64,000 nt of DNA from Gerris lacustris (GCA_951217055.1 OX578280.1:15787394-15851393); one strand, 5' to 3'. Numbered from the stretch's first letter, positions 23,370 through 34,335 are shown. The notes: a model not told the origin generated them from the sequence alone. Translations and numbers: made by a program.

Positions 23370-23688
23370 AAACAAGTAAGGCGCGCTTCACATAAGTACG
23401 GCGATAATCGCCGGTTTCTGTACGATTAAGTTAAAATTATAAGTGAAAAATTTTAATAGTTGCATATTCACTAAAAACTTTTATTTGGCTGCCATCTTGA
23501 AAATATTAAGTGTGAACACTCCAAAAAGTGTAGAGTTGCCTTAAATACCGAAATGCACCTGTGTACCGAATTTCATGTTCATAGCTATAGTAGTTATGAA
23601 TTGAAACAAGCCAACGGACAGACAGAAAGACAGATCCGTTATTATAAGGTTTCCTTTTTACTTCGTACAGAAACGTAAAAGCGTAGTA
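23370..23688 (+). mobile_element. GGCGCGCTTCAC family, internally deleted copy
   Basis: It starts AACAAGTAAGGCGCGCTTCA and ends TCGTACAGAAACG, matching 14496-15016 at both ends but lacking about 200 bp of its interior. TTTCTGTACG and CGTACAGAAA give a 10-bp terminal inverted repeat. (GACA)n and CCGAATTTCATG are retained. Confidence 0.72.
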
Positions 23689-23754
23689 CTTAGTTATATG
23701 ATTAAAACATGTCACTAAACTGCTAAAGGTCGTACTTCTTAGAAAAACACACTT

Positions 23755-25180
23755 TTGCTTCCAAGCATATCTAAGGATCAAATGATTTTGTTTTATACTT
23801 CCGAGCATACCGAAAAATCAAATGATTTTGTTTGATACTTCCGAGCATACCGAAAAATCAAATGATTTTGTTTTATACTTCCAAGCTTACCGACAAATCA
23901 AATGATTTTGTTTTATACTTCCAAGCTTACCGACAAATCATATGATTTTGTTTTATACTTCCAAGCTTATCTAAGGATCAAATGATTTTGTTTTATACTT
24001 CCAAGCTTACCGACAAATCAAATGATTTTGTTTTATACTTCCAAGCTTATCTAAGGATCAAATGATTTTGTTTTATACTTCCAAGCTTACCGACAAATCA
24101 AATGATTTTGTTTGATACTTCCGAGCTTACCGAAAAATCAAATGATTTTGTTATATACTTCCGAGCATACCAAAAAATCAAATGATTTTGTTTTTTTACT
24201 TCCGAGCTTACCGAAAAATCAAATGATTTTGTTTTATACTTCCAAGCTTACCAAAAAATCAAATGATTTTGTTTTATACTTCCGAGCTTACCGAAAAATC
24301 AAATGATTTTGTTTTATACTTCCGAGCTTACTGAAAGATCAAATGATTTTATTTGATACTTCCGAGCTTACCGAAAAATCAAATGATTTTGTTTTATACT
24401 TCCAAGCTTACCGACAAATCAAATGATTTTGTTTTATACTTCCGAGCTTACCAAAAAATCAAATATTTTTGTTCTATACTTCCGAGCTCACCAAATAATC
24501 AAATGATTTTGTTGTTTACTTCCGAGCTTACCAAAAAATCATATGATTTTGTTCTATACTTTCGAGCTTACCAAAATATCAAATGATTTTGTTTTATAGG
24601 TCCGAGATTACCGAAAAATCAAATGATTTGGTTTTATAGGTCCGAGATTACCGAAAAATCAAATGATTTTGTTTAATAGGTCCGAGATTACCGAAAAATC
24701 AAATGATTTTGTTTTATACTTCCAAGCTTACCGACAAATCAAATGATTTTGTTTTATACTTCCAAGCTTACCGACAAATCAAATGATTTTGTTTTATACT
24801 TCCGAGCTTACCGAAAAATCAAATTATTTTGTTTTATACTTCCGAGCTTACTGAAAGATCAAATGATTTTGTTTCATACTTCCGAGCTTACCGAAAAATC
24901 AAATGATTTTGTTTTATACTTCCGACCTTACTGAAAGATCAAATGATTTTGTTTCATACTTCCGAGCAAACCAAAAAAATCAAATTATTTTGTTGTATAC
25001 TTCCGAGCTTACCAAAAAATCAAATGATTTTGTTTTATACTTTCGAGCTTACCAAAATATCAAATGATTTTGTTTTATAGGTCCGAGATTACCGAAAAAT
25101 CAAATGATTTTGTTTTATAGATCCGAGATTACCGAAAAATCAAATGATTTTGTTTTATACTCCCGAGCTAACCGAAGCCA
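23755..25180 (+). repeat. 40-bp satellite array, block 1
   Basis: About 35 units of 40 bp: ACTTCCGAGCTTACCGAAAA then ATCAAATGATTTTGTTTTAT. Variant types (CCAAGCTTACCGACAAATC, CCAAGCTTATCTAAGGATC, GGTCCGAGATTACC, TTTCGAGCTTACCAAAATATC) occur in ordered strings. The same strings recur in blocks 2 and 3, showing block duplication. Forty is not a multiple of three, so the peptide-like repeats in the frames are accidental. The unit's CTTCCGAGCTTACCGA is identical to the 5' end of the element at 19866 and 35830. Confidence 0.97.
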
Positions 25181-25714
25181 ACTATTTTAACTCAAGATAC
25201 TATTATTGTACTATTGTTGTAGTTCTGCAAAAATATTTATTCCTGTGTTTAGTAATCGAGTAAACAGTCCAAGGATGAGCAAAAAAAAACTTGTTGCCTA
25301 TTTGCTGAATTACTTTGTTGTATTTTTTTGCTTATTAAATGGAAAGGTGATTTAGTGATTTATTTTACGATATAAACCTGAACTGGCTGTTTAATCTTAT
25401 TTACGGATTATTTTTTAGACAATCAATTTTGAGGCATTCATTCTTTTTTATTTATGTTGTGAAAGCTAAGGATGAATTATGGCTCTTGACATTGTAAAGT
25501 AATTAGGGTGCGCTTATAGCCTTGTCGTAATATTTTTAAAAACCCTGATAAAAATATATTAACTTTTACAACCCCTCTTTTACTTTTTAGAAGTTATTAA
25601 AATGTGGTGGAAAGATAAGCTATTCAATATTTTATTTTTCTTCACAAAGGTTATTTTTTCCTTCTTATTTATTCTAATTTGGAAATACCATATTGTATTC
25701 TTTATTTTATTATT
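25181..25714. repeat. 534-bp unique segment, duplicated copy 1
   Basis: This non-satellite segment follows block 1. It is repeated at 32761-33294 with about one visible difference (TTTTAACTC versus TTTTTACTC). It contains GTAATCGAGTAAACAGTCC and GGGTGCGCTTATAGCC. There is no ORF with coding character. Constant offset (7580) over the whole length proves a single duplication event. Confidence 0.95.
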
Positions 25715-26017
25715 GATTTTGTTTTTTTACTTCCGAGCTTACCGAAAAATCAAATGATTTTGTTTTATACTTCCAAGCTTACCAAAAAATCAAATGATTT
25801 TGTTTTATACTTCCGAGCTTACCGAAAAATCAAATGATTTTGTTTTATACTTCCGAGCTTACTGAAAGATCAAATGATTTTATTTGATACTTCCGAGCAT
25901 ACCGAAAAATCAAATGATTTTGTTTTATACTTCCAAGCTTACCGACAAATCAAATGATTTTGTTTTATACTTCCAAGCTTACCGACAAATCATATGATTT
26001 TGTTTTATACTTCCAAG
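25715..26017 (+). repeat. 40-bp satellite, block 2 (5' of the LINE)
   Basis: About seven and a half units. The order of variants matches 24189-24360 and then 23826-23957 of block 1. The last 12 bases (26006-26017) are the left target-site duplication of the LINE. Confidence 0.95.
26006..26017. repeat. left target-site duplication of the LINE
   Basis: TATACTTCCAAG, identical to 31815-31826. It is part of a satellite unit. Confidence 0.93.
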
Positions 26018-26702
26018 AAGTTGGATTTTAAACCTAGACCGGGCTGCACGCGTTTCTTTTTGCTCTCTTATTTCTTTAAGTTTTATTAGGTTCTTTAAAT
26101 TATTTTTTGGCGAATTTTCGTACATTCTTAAAAAATTAATTGTTGGTCATAAACAGCTATTCAGCAAACACGCAGCACCATTTCTCTGCTAACTGTGAGT
26201 TTTTCTTAAATATCTCTAAATTTAATTCTCTTTTTCAAGGACTGATTTATTGTGAGTGTAAAGGATTTTATTACCTACAATTTGAATCTAATATTGAGAA
26301 TATACACCGAACAGTTTCCCTTGCAGCCTGAAAAAGGTGCAAAGAATTTGAAGAATGCAGCTGAAGAATGTCAATCATTTCTTTGTGTGAGTAAGATTCT
26401 TGTGTAGATGTGGGCTACGGTTCTGTGTAGTGGTGAATGACTCATTGGCTAAACGAGTGGATTGAGAGGGGGATCCCCCTCTAGAGTGCATAGTATCTTA
26501 GAACCCCCACTCATACAAGTCGCATTGGTTTTACACTGTTTTTGTTTATAAACTGCTATCTTACTTCTGATATCCTTTTTAAATCAAATGTTACTCATAT
26601 TTAAATAATAAGTAAACAAGGAGATTAAAATATAAACAACTGGTCAGCTAAAGTAAAATTATTATAAATACTGCAACTCAATTATAATAAAGTTGTTTTG
26701 AA

Positions 26703-27575
26703 ATGTCTCAATCAATCAAGGAGCTTTTTGACAACTCTAGAAGTAAAAGGCCTCTGGATTCTAGTAGTCAGGACGGTATTTCACCCGGGAAAAAGATTGC
26801 TAGAACTAACATGGCAAAAGTAAGCGACATGGTTGCTTCAGACTTGTGTGACATAATCAAATCAGCTGTAAATGAACTGAAATTGGCATCGAAAGAGGAT
26901 CTTAATCAATTTAAAATGGAGGTGAAGAATGAAATAGATAGCCTGAAACAGGAGAACACGGCACTAAAAAATGAGACGGAAATTCTACGACAGCAAGTTT
27001 TAGATATGAATCGAAGAATGGAAGAGTTTGATAATACATTGCGAGGAAATAATTTGATATTTCGTGGGCTTCAATATAATGCATCAGATAATTTGATAGA
27101 AGTAATAAGAGAATTTTGTGCAAATGTTTTAAACTGCAGAGAAGTCAATCTTAGCAAGGTGTACCCGATAGGAAAGCCAGGGCATTCTAAATGGTGCCGC
27201 CCAATACTTGCTAAGTTTAAAGATAGCTCTGACTTATCGAATATTTTAAAAAATTGTGTTAAACTTAAAGGCACGGGATTTGTAGTTCACCGAGATTATA
27301 CTAGCAACACCCAAATGAAGAGGGAAAAACTATTTACTCTACGTAAAGCTATACTTAAAGAGAATAGCAGTCTTAAAACAAACGTACGTCACGATTTCTT
27401 GCTTGTAGAAGAAGAAAAATTTAAACTGTCACAAAGCGGTGACTTATTATGGAGAAGAGCAGATGGAAAGAGAAAATTAAGTGAATTATCTGGTATAGGA
27501 ATACAGGACATAACATCCTATCTTAATAATTCAGCTACAGGAGAGGAAATGGAAAAGCCAGGGACATCAGAATGA
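26703..27575 (+). CDS. LINE ORF1 protein (RNA-binding, 290 aa)
   Basis: It is the presumed nucleic-acid chaperone that coats the LINE RNA. Residues about 5-40 are basic with a nuclear-localisation look (SRSKRPLDSS, PGKKIAR). Residues about 62-112 form a coiled coil of heptads (KMEVKNEIDSLKQENTALK onward). NNLIFRGL (about 115-122) starts an RRM-like fold, followed by a conserved C-terminal segment with GFVVHRDYT and KREKLFTLRKAI. No CCHC zinc knuckle is present, so it is of the L1-like/CR1-like ORF1 type rather than the gag-like type of Jockey or the I factor. The start is the first ATG of the frame, 685 bp into the element. It ends at a UGA that is in frame with ORF2 and only 9 nt before ORF2's first counted codon. 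Confidence 0.88.
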   Translation: MSQSIKELFDNSRSKRPLDSSSQDGISPGKKIARTNMAKVSDMVASDLCDIIKSAVNELKLASKEDLNQFKMEVKNEIDSLKQENTALKNETEILRQQVLDMNRRMEEFDNTLRGNNLIFRGLQYNASDNLIEVIREFCANVLNCREVNLSKVYPIGKPGHSKWCRPILAKFKDSSDLSNILKNCVKLKGTGFVVHRDYTSNTQMKREKLFTLRKAILKENSSLKTNVRHDFLLVEEEKFKLSQSGDLLWRRADGKRKLSELSGIGIQDITSYLNNSATGEEMEKPGTSE

Positions 27576-30500
27576 CATAAGGAGTTGACCGGAAGTTGGA
27601 GGGGCTCTGAAGTAGGCAGTCCTAACAAGTCGACCACGAATACTCAAGCAAATATTTTATCTTTACCATCTGAAACTACGAATGTAGTATCAAATATTGA
27701 AGCAGAACCATACGACAAAATTAAAATTTTATCTTATAATATAAGTGGATTACTATATGGATGTCAGGAACAGGATCGAAAGAAGAGAACAAAAATAAAT
27801 AATAGTATCTATAAGAATGAAAATAATAGTTTTGATAATTTAAAAATTTTAACATATAACATAAATGGTCTATATAAAAATCTTAAAGAACCTGGTTTTT
27901 GTGAATTTTTGTTTTTGCATGATGTGTTTATTCTTAATGAAACCCATGTTCTTGAAAAAGATTTCAAGAACATAGAGAAGGTTTTTGGAAGTTATAAGTT
28001 ACTGCATGTGCATGCCAAAAAAAGTAATAAGTTTGGAAGACCTTCTGGAGGGATGTTAGTGGGCTGGAAAAGAACGATCAACAAAGTATGCGTAGTAATA
28101 ACTGACGCAAAACAGAATTCGGTGCTTAAGATTAAAATGTTGCATAACGAGATCGTTTTGATTCCAGCCTACATCAACCCAAACAACTGGTCAAATGATT
28201 TTGAAAATTTAAAAAAGATGGTAGAAGATTACAAAAATTGTTCTTGTTTTATCTTGGGAGATCTAAATGCTCGTACAGGTACACTTCAGCATTTAGCTGA
28301 AGATATTATTGAGAATAATGATTTAAATTTCACCCTTAAAAGCAATAGATCTTCTAAGGATCGAACTAGTAATAAACAGGGAAAATACATGATAGATTTC
28401 TTAGAAGAAAAAGGTTTTATTTTACTAAATGGGAGAACAAATGGTGATAAGGAGGGTGCCCTCACATATATTGGTCCCAGAGGAAGTTCAGTAATAGATT
28501 ATGCAATTTGTTCAGTAGAAGTACTAGAACTTGTTAAAAAATTTCAAGTAGGATCTCAGCCTTACTCAGACCACTTGCCTATTATATTAGATTTATTGAA
28601 TTTTCGTAAAGCTTCCTCTGTGAGCATAAATGGAAGGGACCGTCTAGCACAAAAGTTAAAATGGGACCCTGGAGATAAGACAAATTTCACAAAAAGACTA
28701 GAGGACCTAGTCAATGAAGTTAATCCAAATGAATGGCCAGAAAATATTGAAGACGGCTTTCAAAAACTCTCAAAGCTTATAGAAACTTCTTGTAAACCAG
28801 CAGGTAAGTTAAGTAAATTGGTAAATAGTCATAATATTAATTTTAAAAAACCTTGGTTTGACTTTGAATGCTTTAGAGCAAGGAAAAATATGTTTAGGGC
28901 ACTAAATAAATTTAAAAAACAAGATTGTGATGTATTAAAAAAGAATTATTTTATTGAAATAAAAAAATATAAAAAAATATGTAGAGATAAAGAAAAAGAT
29001 TACAATACTAACCTCATAAATTCACTGAAATCCACGAGAAAATCAGAAGATTTTTGGCCTTTGGTTAAAAATTTAAAAAATAAAAATCCCTCTATATACT
29101 GTCAGGTAGATGAGTCAGTTATGGCAGACCATTTTAAACAATTATTAAATTTCAATCATGAGTACCCAACCATTGTTGAGGAGGAACCAAACAATGAAAA
29201 ATTAATTCACTTAAAAAGTCATCCCCTTGATGAAAAAATAAGCTTAAATGAGCTTGATTTAGAAATAAAAAATTTAAAAAATAATAAATCACCGGGGGTT
29301 GACAGAATTTCAAATGAATTTTATATAAATGCCCCCACAAACTTTAATAAAATGCTGGTTAAATACTTTAATAAAATATTGGAGAGTGGTTGTGTCCCTA
29401 AAAACTTTAAAACTTCTGTTATAATACCAATTTATAAAAAAGGAGACCCATTAGAACCGTCAAATTATAGAGGAATTTCACTTCTAAATGTGGTAGGAAA
29501 AATTTTTACAGGTATTCTACAAAGAAGATTAACGGATTGGACAGAAAAAGAAAATATTATAATAGAAGAGCAAGCTGGGTTTAGAAGAGGGTATAGTACT
29601 ACTGACAATATATTTACATTATTCAATACAATCCAAAGTAAACTATCCAAAAAAAAAGGTAAGGTATATTGTTTATTTGTTGACTTTCAAGCTGCTTTTG
29701 ACAGGATTAGTCGTAATATATTATTCAATAAACTAAAAAGCTTAAAAATAACTAACAAAATTTTACAGGTTATCATAAACATGTATGATGGAGCTGAGTC
29801 CTGTGTATGTGGAAATAGCAGCTGTTCAGGTTGGTTTAACGTTTCTTCTGGGCTAAGACAAGGCTGTAAATTAAGCCCCTTACTGTTTTCCCTCTTCTTA
29901 AATGATCTGGTTGAGGCACTGGAGGGAGGAGTCTGGGTTAATGGTTACAATATAAAATGCTTGATCTACGCAGACGATCTGGTCATCTTGGCTAGTGATG
30001 CTGTGTTTTTTAGAGCAATGATAAAAGCTCTTGAGGAATACTGCTCTAAATGGGGCTTAACTGTTAACCTCAGCAAGACTAAGGTAATTATATTTAAGAA
30101 GGGTGGAAGGAATAAAGTGAAGGAAAACTTCTGGTATCAAGGGAAGAAAATTGAAAATGTAAACAAATATAAATATCTAGGGGTGACCATTTCTTATAAC
30201 CTTTCTATGACTCATCATTTACAAGAAAAAATCCAAACAGCAAAATATGCACTGAATGTTATCTGGCATAAAATGGTAAGTAATAATAAAATAACCTTTG
30301 AAAATAAAAAAATAATTTTCAATGCTGTGTGTAGATCAATAACATGTTATGCTGGTCAGGTATGGGGTAGCCACAAATATGAGTGCTTAGAAAGATTTAA
30401 CAGATATTTTATTAAAAAAGCTCTTTTTTTACCAGAAAATTCACCTTCATATGTTATTTACCTAGAGACTGGTTGTACTTCCTTGCACTCATATACACTC

Positions 30501-31136
30501 AATCTGCAAAAAAATTATCTACTCAAAGTGTTAGGAGAGCACCCAGATAATAGGTTGACCAAAATATCAGCTTATGAAATAATAAACAAAGGTATTAGCT
30601 GGGCAAAAGAATGGAATCAACTAGCCAAAAGTTATAACATTTCCCTAGAATGGCTTAATTCTAAAAAATTGAAACCCCAGTTAGAACAAATAGTAAGAGA
30701 AGTTGATAGGAGCGACTCTATAAAGTATATAGAGGAAAGTGGTAAGTCCAATTTTCACTGTCATTTTAAATCTTTAATCAAACCTGAGGAACTAAAAGAA
30801 AATTACATAAAAAATAAAAACTTAACACCTACAGAAGTCTCATGGGTCTGCAAGATACGTGGAGGTCTTTTGTACCTAAATAATAAAGCATGGAGAGTTG
30901 GTAATCAAAGATTATGTCCTTTATGTAATAGTAGAGACATAGAGGACACTTATCACTTTATAGCTAAATGTTGTGTCTTGAAGGAATTCAGGATAGCTCA
31001 TTTAGGGGTTAGAGAGTATAATTATGAGGATTTTATCCTATTACTTAATGGTAACCAATGGAAAAGCCTAGTAAATTTTGCAAGGGTAGCTTGGAGATAC
31101 AGGTACTCGTTAGTACAAGAATGGAATTGGGAATAA
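27576..31136 (+). CDS. LINE ORF2 polyprotein: APE endonuclease, reverse transcriptase
   Basis: It nicks target DNA and reverse-transcribes the LINE RNA. Numbering from the codon at 27585 (1183 aa): the endonuclease starts LKILTYNINGL (86-96), with the catalytic E in NETH (118-121), GDLNAR (225-230) and SDH (328-330). The reverse transcriptase has NYRGISLLN (627-635), QAGFRRGYSTTDN, FVDFQAAFDRI, GLRQGCKLSPLLF and YADD (795-798). A C-terminal CPLC...H...C motif starts at 1111. No premature stop interrupts any domain. Odd points: there is no ATG until residue 157, inside the endonuclease. The frame is continuous with ORF1 across one UGA. KILSYNISGL (47-56) is a near copy of the real endonuclease start (87-96). 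Translation by UGA readthrough, reinitiation at a non-AUG codon, or a recent stop mutation are all possible. Confidence 0.93.
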   Translation, partial: HKELTGSWRGSEVGSPNKSTTNTQANILSLPSETTNVVSNIEAEPYDKIKILSYNISGLLYGCQEQDRKKRTKINNSIYKNENNSFDNLKILTYNINGLYKNLKEPGFCEFLFLHDVFILNETHVLEKDFKNIEKVFGSYKLLHVHAKKSNKFGRPSGGMLVGWKRTINKVCVVITDAKQNSVLKIKMLHNEIVLIPAYINPNNWSNDFENLKKMVEDYKNCSCFILGDLNARTGTLQHLAEDIIENNDLNFTLKSNRSSKDRTSNKQGKYMIDFLEEKGFILLNGRTNGDKEGALTYIGPRGSSVIDYAICSVEVLELVKKFQVGSQPYSDHLPIILDLLNFRKASSVSINGRDRLAQKLKWDPGDKTNFTKRLEDLVNEVNPNEWPENIEDGFQKLSKLIETSCKPAGKLSKLVNSHNINFKKPWFDFECFRARKNMFRALNKFKKQDCDVLKKNYFIEIKKYKKICRDKEKDYNTNLINSLKSTRKSEDFWPLVKNLKNKNPSIYCQVDESVMADHFKQLLNFNHEYPTIVEEEPNNEKLIHLKSHPLDEKISLNELDLEIKNLKNNKSPGVDRISNEFYINAPTNFNKMLVKYFNKILESGCVPKNFKTSVIIPIYKKGDPLEPSNYRGISLLNVVGKIFTGILQRRLTDWTEKENIIIEEQAGFRRGYSTTDNIFTLFNTIQSKLSKKKGKVYCLFVDFQAAFDRISRNILFNKLKSLKITNKILQVIINMYDGAESCVCGNSSCSGWFNVSSGLRQGCKLSPLLFSLFLNDLVEALEGGVWVNGYNIKCLIYADDLVILASDAVFFRAMIKALEEYCSKWGLTVNLSKTKVIIFKKGGRNKVKENFWYQGKKIENVNKYKYLGVTISYNLSMTHHLQEKIQTAKYALNVIWHKMVSNNKITFENKKIIFNAVCRSITCYAGQVWGSHKYECLERFNRYFIKKALFLPENSPSYVIYLETGCTSLHSYTLNLQKNYLLKVLGEHPDNRLTKISAYEIINKGISWAKEWNQLAKSYNISLEWLNSKKLKPQLEQIVREVDRSDSIKYIEESGKSNFHCHFKSLIKPEELKENYIKNKNLTPTEVSWVCKIRGGLLYLNNKAWRVGNQRLCPLCNSRDIEDTYHFIAKCCVLKEFRIAHLGVREYNYEDFILLLNGNQWKSLVNFARVAWRYRYSLVQEWNWE

Positions 31137-31814
31137 GTTAAAAGTTTTTGCATGTTAAGAAGTTATTATTTTTTATTTTACCTTTGTTCTCATCCCTTTT
31201 CTGTATTTCTCTACACATTATTTATTATATAGACAAAATTATAATTAATTAAATGATGACAGTTAAATAAATAGTTGATTAGTTAATAGTTTGTAAAAAA
31301 AAATACATAAATAAAAAATAAAATAAAAAATAAATAAAAAAAAAAAAAATTAAATAATAGTACCTAATAAGTAGCATTATAATTTTCTTACCTATGCTAC
31401 CAATCTGTAACAGAGAATATCTCTTCCTAATTTCTCTGCTTCTTAATTTTGATTATAAAAATATAAGTAACATTATAATTTTCTTACTTATATTGATACC
31501 AATGTGTAACTAAAAATATTTTTCTACTTCTTAATTTTGATAAAAAAGAAAGAAAAATAAATAAATAAATTGTAACTAAAAATATTTTTCTTAAATTTAC
31601 TACTTGTTAATGTAAATATTGATTAACAATTTTAATTATCTGTATTATCTATTAGTTAGAATGAGGAAATCTGTATTATATTTTTGTAAGGTTTGCCAAC
31701 CCACTTAACGGTGTCAATTCACCAAAGTTGTTCACATTTATACTTATACATACAGTTATGAATCTTTTAATTTTATATTGAAATAAAAATGTGTTTCTAT
31801 TCTATTCTATTCTA
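31137..31814 (+). other. LINE 3' UTR and (TTCTA)n tail
   Basis: AT-rich 3' UTR with internal near-repeats of AGTAACATTATAATTTTCTT and CTAAAAATATTTTTCT. The element ends ATAAAAATGTG followed by four TTCTA units, directly abutting the right target-site duplication. Tandem pentamer tails are typical of several non-L1 LINE clades, where they guide target-primed reverse transcription. Confidence 0.85.
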
Positions 31815-31826
31815 TATACTTCCAAG
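31815..31826. repeat. right target-site duplication of the LINE
   Basis: TATACTTCCAAG, matching 26006-26017. The satellite phase continues correctly across the removed LINE. Confidence 0.93.
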
Positions 31827-32760
31827 CTTATCTAAGGATCAAATGATTTTGTTTTATACTTCCAAGCTTACCGAAAAATCAAATGATTTTGTTATATACT
31901 TCCGAGCATACCAAAAAATCAAATGATTTTGTTTTTTTACTTCCGAGCTTACCGAAAAATCAAATGATTTTGTTTTATACTTCCAAGCTTACCAAAAAAT
32001 CAAATGATTTTGTTTTATACTTCCGAGCTTACCGAAAAATCAAATGATTTTGTTTTATACTTCCGAGCTTACTGAAAGATCAAATGATTTTATTTGATAC
32101 TTCCGAGCTTACCGAAAAATCAAATGATTTTGTTTTATACTTCCAAGCTTACCGACAAATCAAATGATTTTGTTTTATACTTCCGAGCTTACCAAAAAAT
32201 CAAATATTTTTGTTCTATACTTCCGAGCTCACCAAATAATCAAATGATTTTGTTGTTTACTTCCGAGCTTACCAAAAAATCATATGATTTTGTTCTATAC
32301 TTTCGAGCTTACCAAAATATCAAATGATTTTGTTTTATAGGTCCGAGATTACCGAAAAATCAAATGATTTGGTTTTATAGGTCCGAGATTACCGAAAAAT
32401 CAAATGATTTTGTTTAATAGGTCCGAGATTACCGAAAAATCAAATGATTTTGTTTTATACTTCCAAGCTTACCGACAAATCAAATGATTTTGTTTTATAC
32501 TTCCAAGCTTACCGACAAATCAAATGATTTTGTTTTATACTTCCGAGCTTACCGAAAAATCAAATTATTTTGTTTTATACTTCCGAGCTTACCAAAAAAT
32601 CAAATGATTTTGTTTTATACTTTCGAGCTTACCAAAATATCAAATGATTTTGTTTTATAGGTCCGAGATTACCGAAAAATCAAATGATTTTGTTTTATAG
32701 ATCCGAGATTACCGAAAAATCAAATGATTTTGTTTTATACTCCCGAGCTAACCGAAGCCA
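31827..32760 (+). repeat. 40-bp satellite, block 3 (3' of the LINE)
   Basis: About 23 units. From about 31860 it is colinear with 24122-24830 of block 1 at a fixed offset of 7741. It then lacks 161 bp (four units) present in block 1 at about 24840-25010, and continues at offset 7580 to the array end. Confidence 0.96.
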
Positions 32761-33294
32761 ACTATTTTTACTCAAGATACTATTATTGTACTATTGTTGT
32801 AGTTCTGCAAAAATATTTATTCCTGTGTTTAGTAATCGAGTAAACAGTCCAAGGATGAGCAAAAAAAAACTTGTTGCCTATTTGCTGAATTACTTTGTTG
32901 TATTTTTTTGCTTATTAAATGGAAAGGTGATTTAGTGATTTATTTTACGATATAAACCTGAACTGGCTGTTTAATCTTATTTACGGATTATTTTTTAGAC
33001 AATCAATTTTGAGGCATTCATTCTTTTTTATTTATGTTGTGAAAGCTAAGGATGAATTATGGCTCTTGACATTGTAAAGTAATTAGGGTGCGCTTATAGC
33101 CTTGTCGTAATATTTTTAAAAACCCTGATAAAAATATATTAACTTTTACAACCCCTCTTTTACTTTTTAGAAGTTATTAAAATGTGGTGGAAAGATAAGC
33201 TATTCAATATTTTATTTTTCTTCACAAAGGTTATTTTTTCCTTCTTATTTATTCTAATTTGGAAATACCATATTGTATTCTTTATTTTATTATT
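32761..33294. repeat. 534-bp unique segment, duplicated copy 2
   Basis: Matches 25181-25714 almost base for base. Here it is followed by unique DNA (TTTTTTTCATTGATGTCTG) instead of more satellite, so this is the outer edge of the duplicated block. Confidence 0.95.
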
Positions 33295-33539
33295 ATTTTT
33301 TTTTTTTCATTGATGTCTGTTTAAAATGGCTTCAGGCTAGAGTGTTTTATATTGGCAAATAAAATATTTAATGTCATAACAAAAAAATCGTTTTTCCGAA
33401 TAGACTGTGACACGATCTCGCATCGTGTATTAACGTGTCTTGAACTTCTGTAAAGTTTAAAGTCTCAACTGGCTGCCTCTTGAGAGACCTTAAGAACACG
33501 CTACATAAAGCCGCACGTTTTGGTATACCTGACTGTTAA
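33295..33539. other. non-coding interval
   Basis: No gene. It contains CTCGCATCGTGTATTAACGTG, not assigned. Confidence 0.4.
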
Positions 33540-33633
33540 ACCTAGACAGGTGAACCGGAGCGTGTGTGCTATCATAACTGTTCAGTTATGTCATAACTTG
33601 ATATCACACATGCTCCGGTTTACCTGTGTAGGT
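33540..33633. repeat. 94-bp foldback element
   Basis: ACCTAGACAGGTGAACCGGAG pairs with the complement of CTCCGGTTTACCTGTGTAGGT; the arms total about 33 bp. The inner CATAACTG/CAGTTATG words also pair. A related sequence (AAACCAGAGCGTGTGTACTA ... CACACGATCCGGTATATC) is at 50700-50792. Confidence 0.82.
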
Positions 33634-34335
33634 GGCCTGCACAGGTTACCTGTCAACTATACTGCAGCGCGTGTATGGCCGGCTTAACAACCAAAATTTG
33701 AATTTTTATCTGTACTTCACATCTTTCGAGATGCAGTTTTCATTAAAATAAATTGCTTGCACACGAGTCTGCAAGACAGTGAGACATTTTCGTGTAACGT
33801 TTTCTGGTAACTCTTGTGTAACGCTTTTTGGTGTCGTTTTTTGGTAACGCTTTTTGGTAACGCTTTTCAAGTTTATGTGCCAAAGTTAAGACATGAAAAT
33901 GTCAAAAAATTCGAGCGTGCAGATTCTTGCGTTTGTAAATTAGGAATTAAATCTTTTTTTCCCACAATTTAATTGATCAATGTTTTAAGCAATTTTTCCA
34001 AAGTACCTAAATCCTCCAAAGTACTAAATTTAGTATTTATAAGATTGATATTTCTTTGCAAATTGTACACATACATACTTAATTTCTGACAGCAGTCAAA
34101 GTACTCAAGCGGCAGATTTAAGAACTACCACGCTAGATACTAGATGCTGATTGGCTTATTGTTTGTTTATACTTTTATATCACGTTATAACAGATCTAAA
34201 AGGCAGCAAATATGATAGCATGCTTCCGTTTGCTGTATATGTATTACAATACAATATAACATTATGATACTAATGCTCTATTTCTGCATCCAAATTAGCA
34301 TTGTAGGGTATGGATATAGCTTTGAGTACAAGACG
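33634..34335. other. non-coding interval
   Basis: AT-rich. A small local repeat of AACGCTTTTTGGTAACG occurs at about 33798-33868. No gene supported. Confidence 0.45.

Larger units (their letters stand above)
26018..31814 (+). mobile_element. full-length non-LTR retrotransposon (LINE), 5797 bp
   Basis: It is bounded by a 12-bp target-site duplication and inserted into a 40-bp satellite unit. It has a 685-bp 5' UTR, ORF1 (26703-27575), ORF2 (27585-31136) with APE endonuclease and reverse transcriptase, a 3' UTR of about 650 bp, and a (TTCTA)4 tail instead of poly-A. The L1-like ORF1 (coiled coil plus RRM-like), the APE domain, the C-terminal CCHC motif and the microsatellite tail suggest the Jockey/CR1/I assemblage of LINEs. 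I do not assign a clade. Both ORFs are free of frameshifts and the duplication is perfect, so the insertion is young, although the in-frame UGA between the ORFs is odd. Confidence 0.95.

Noticed and set aside
24112..24934. Frames with repeated SLPKNQMILFYTS-like peptides
   Set aside because: They are accidental reading of the 40-bp satellite, whose period shifts frame every unit. Identical frames at 32094-32327 come from the block duplication.
23755..25180. CRISPR-like array
   Set aside because: Repeats are contiguous 40-mers without spacers, in eukaryotic DNA, with no cas genes. The same reasoning excludes the 28-, 30-, 49- and 108-bp arrays.
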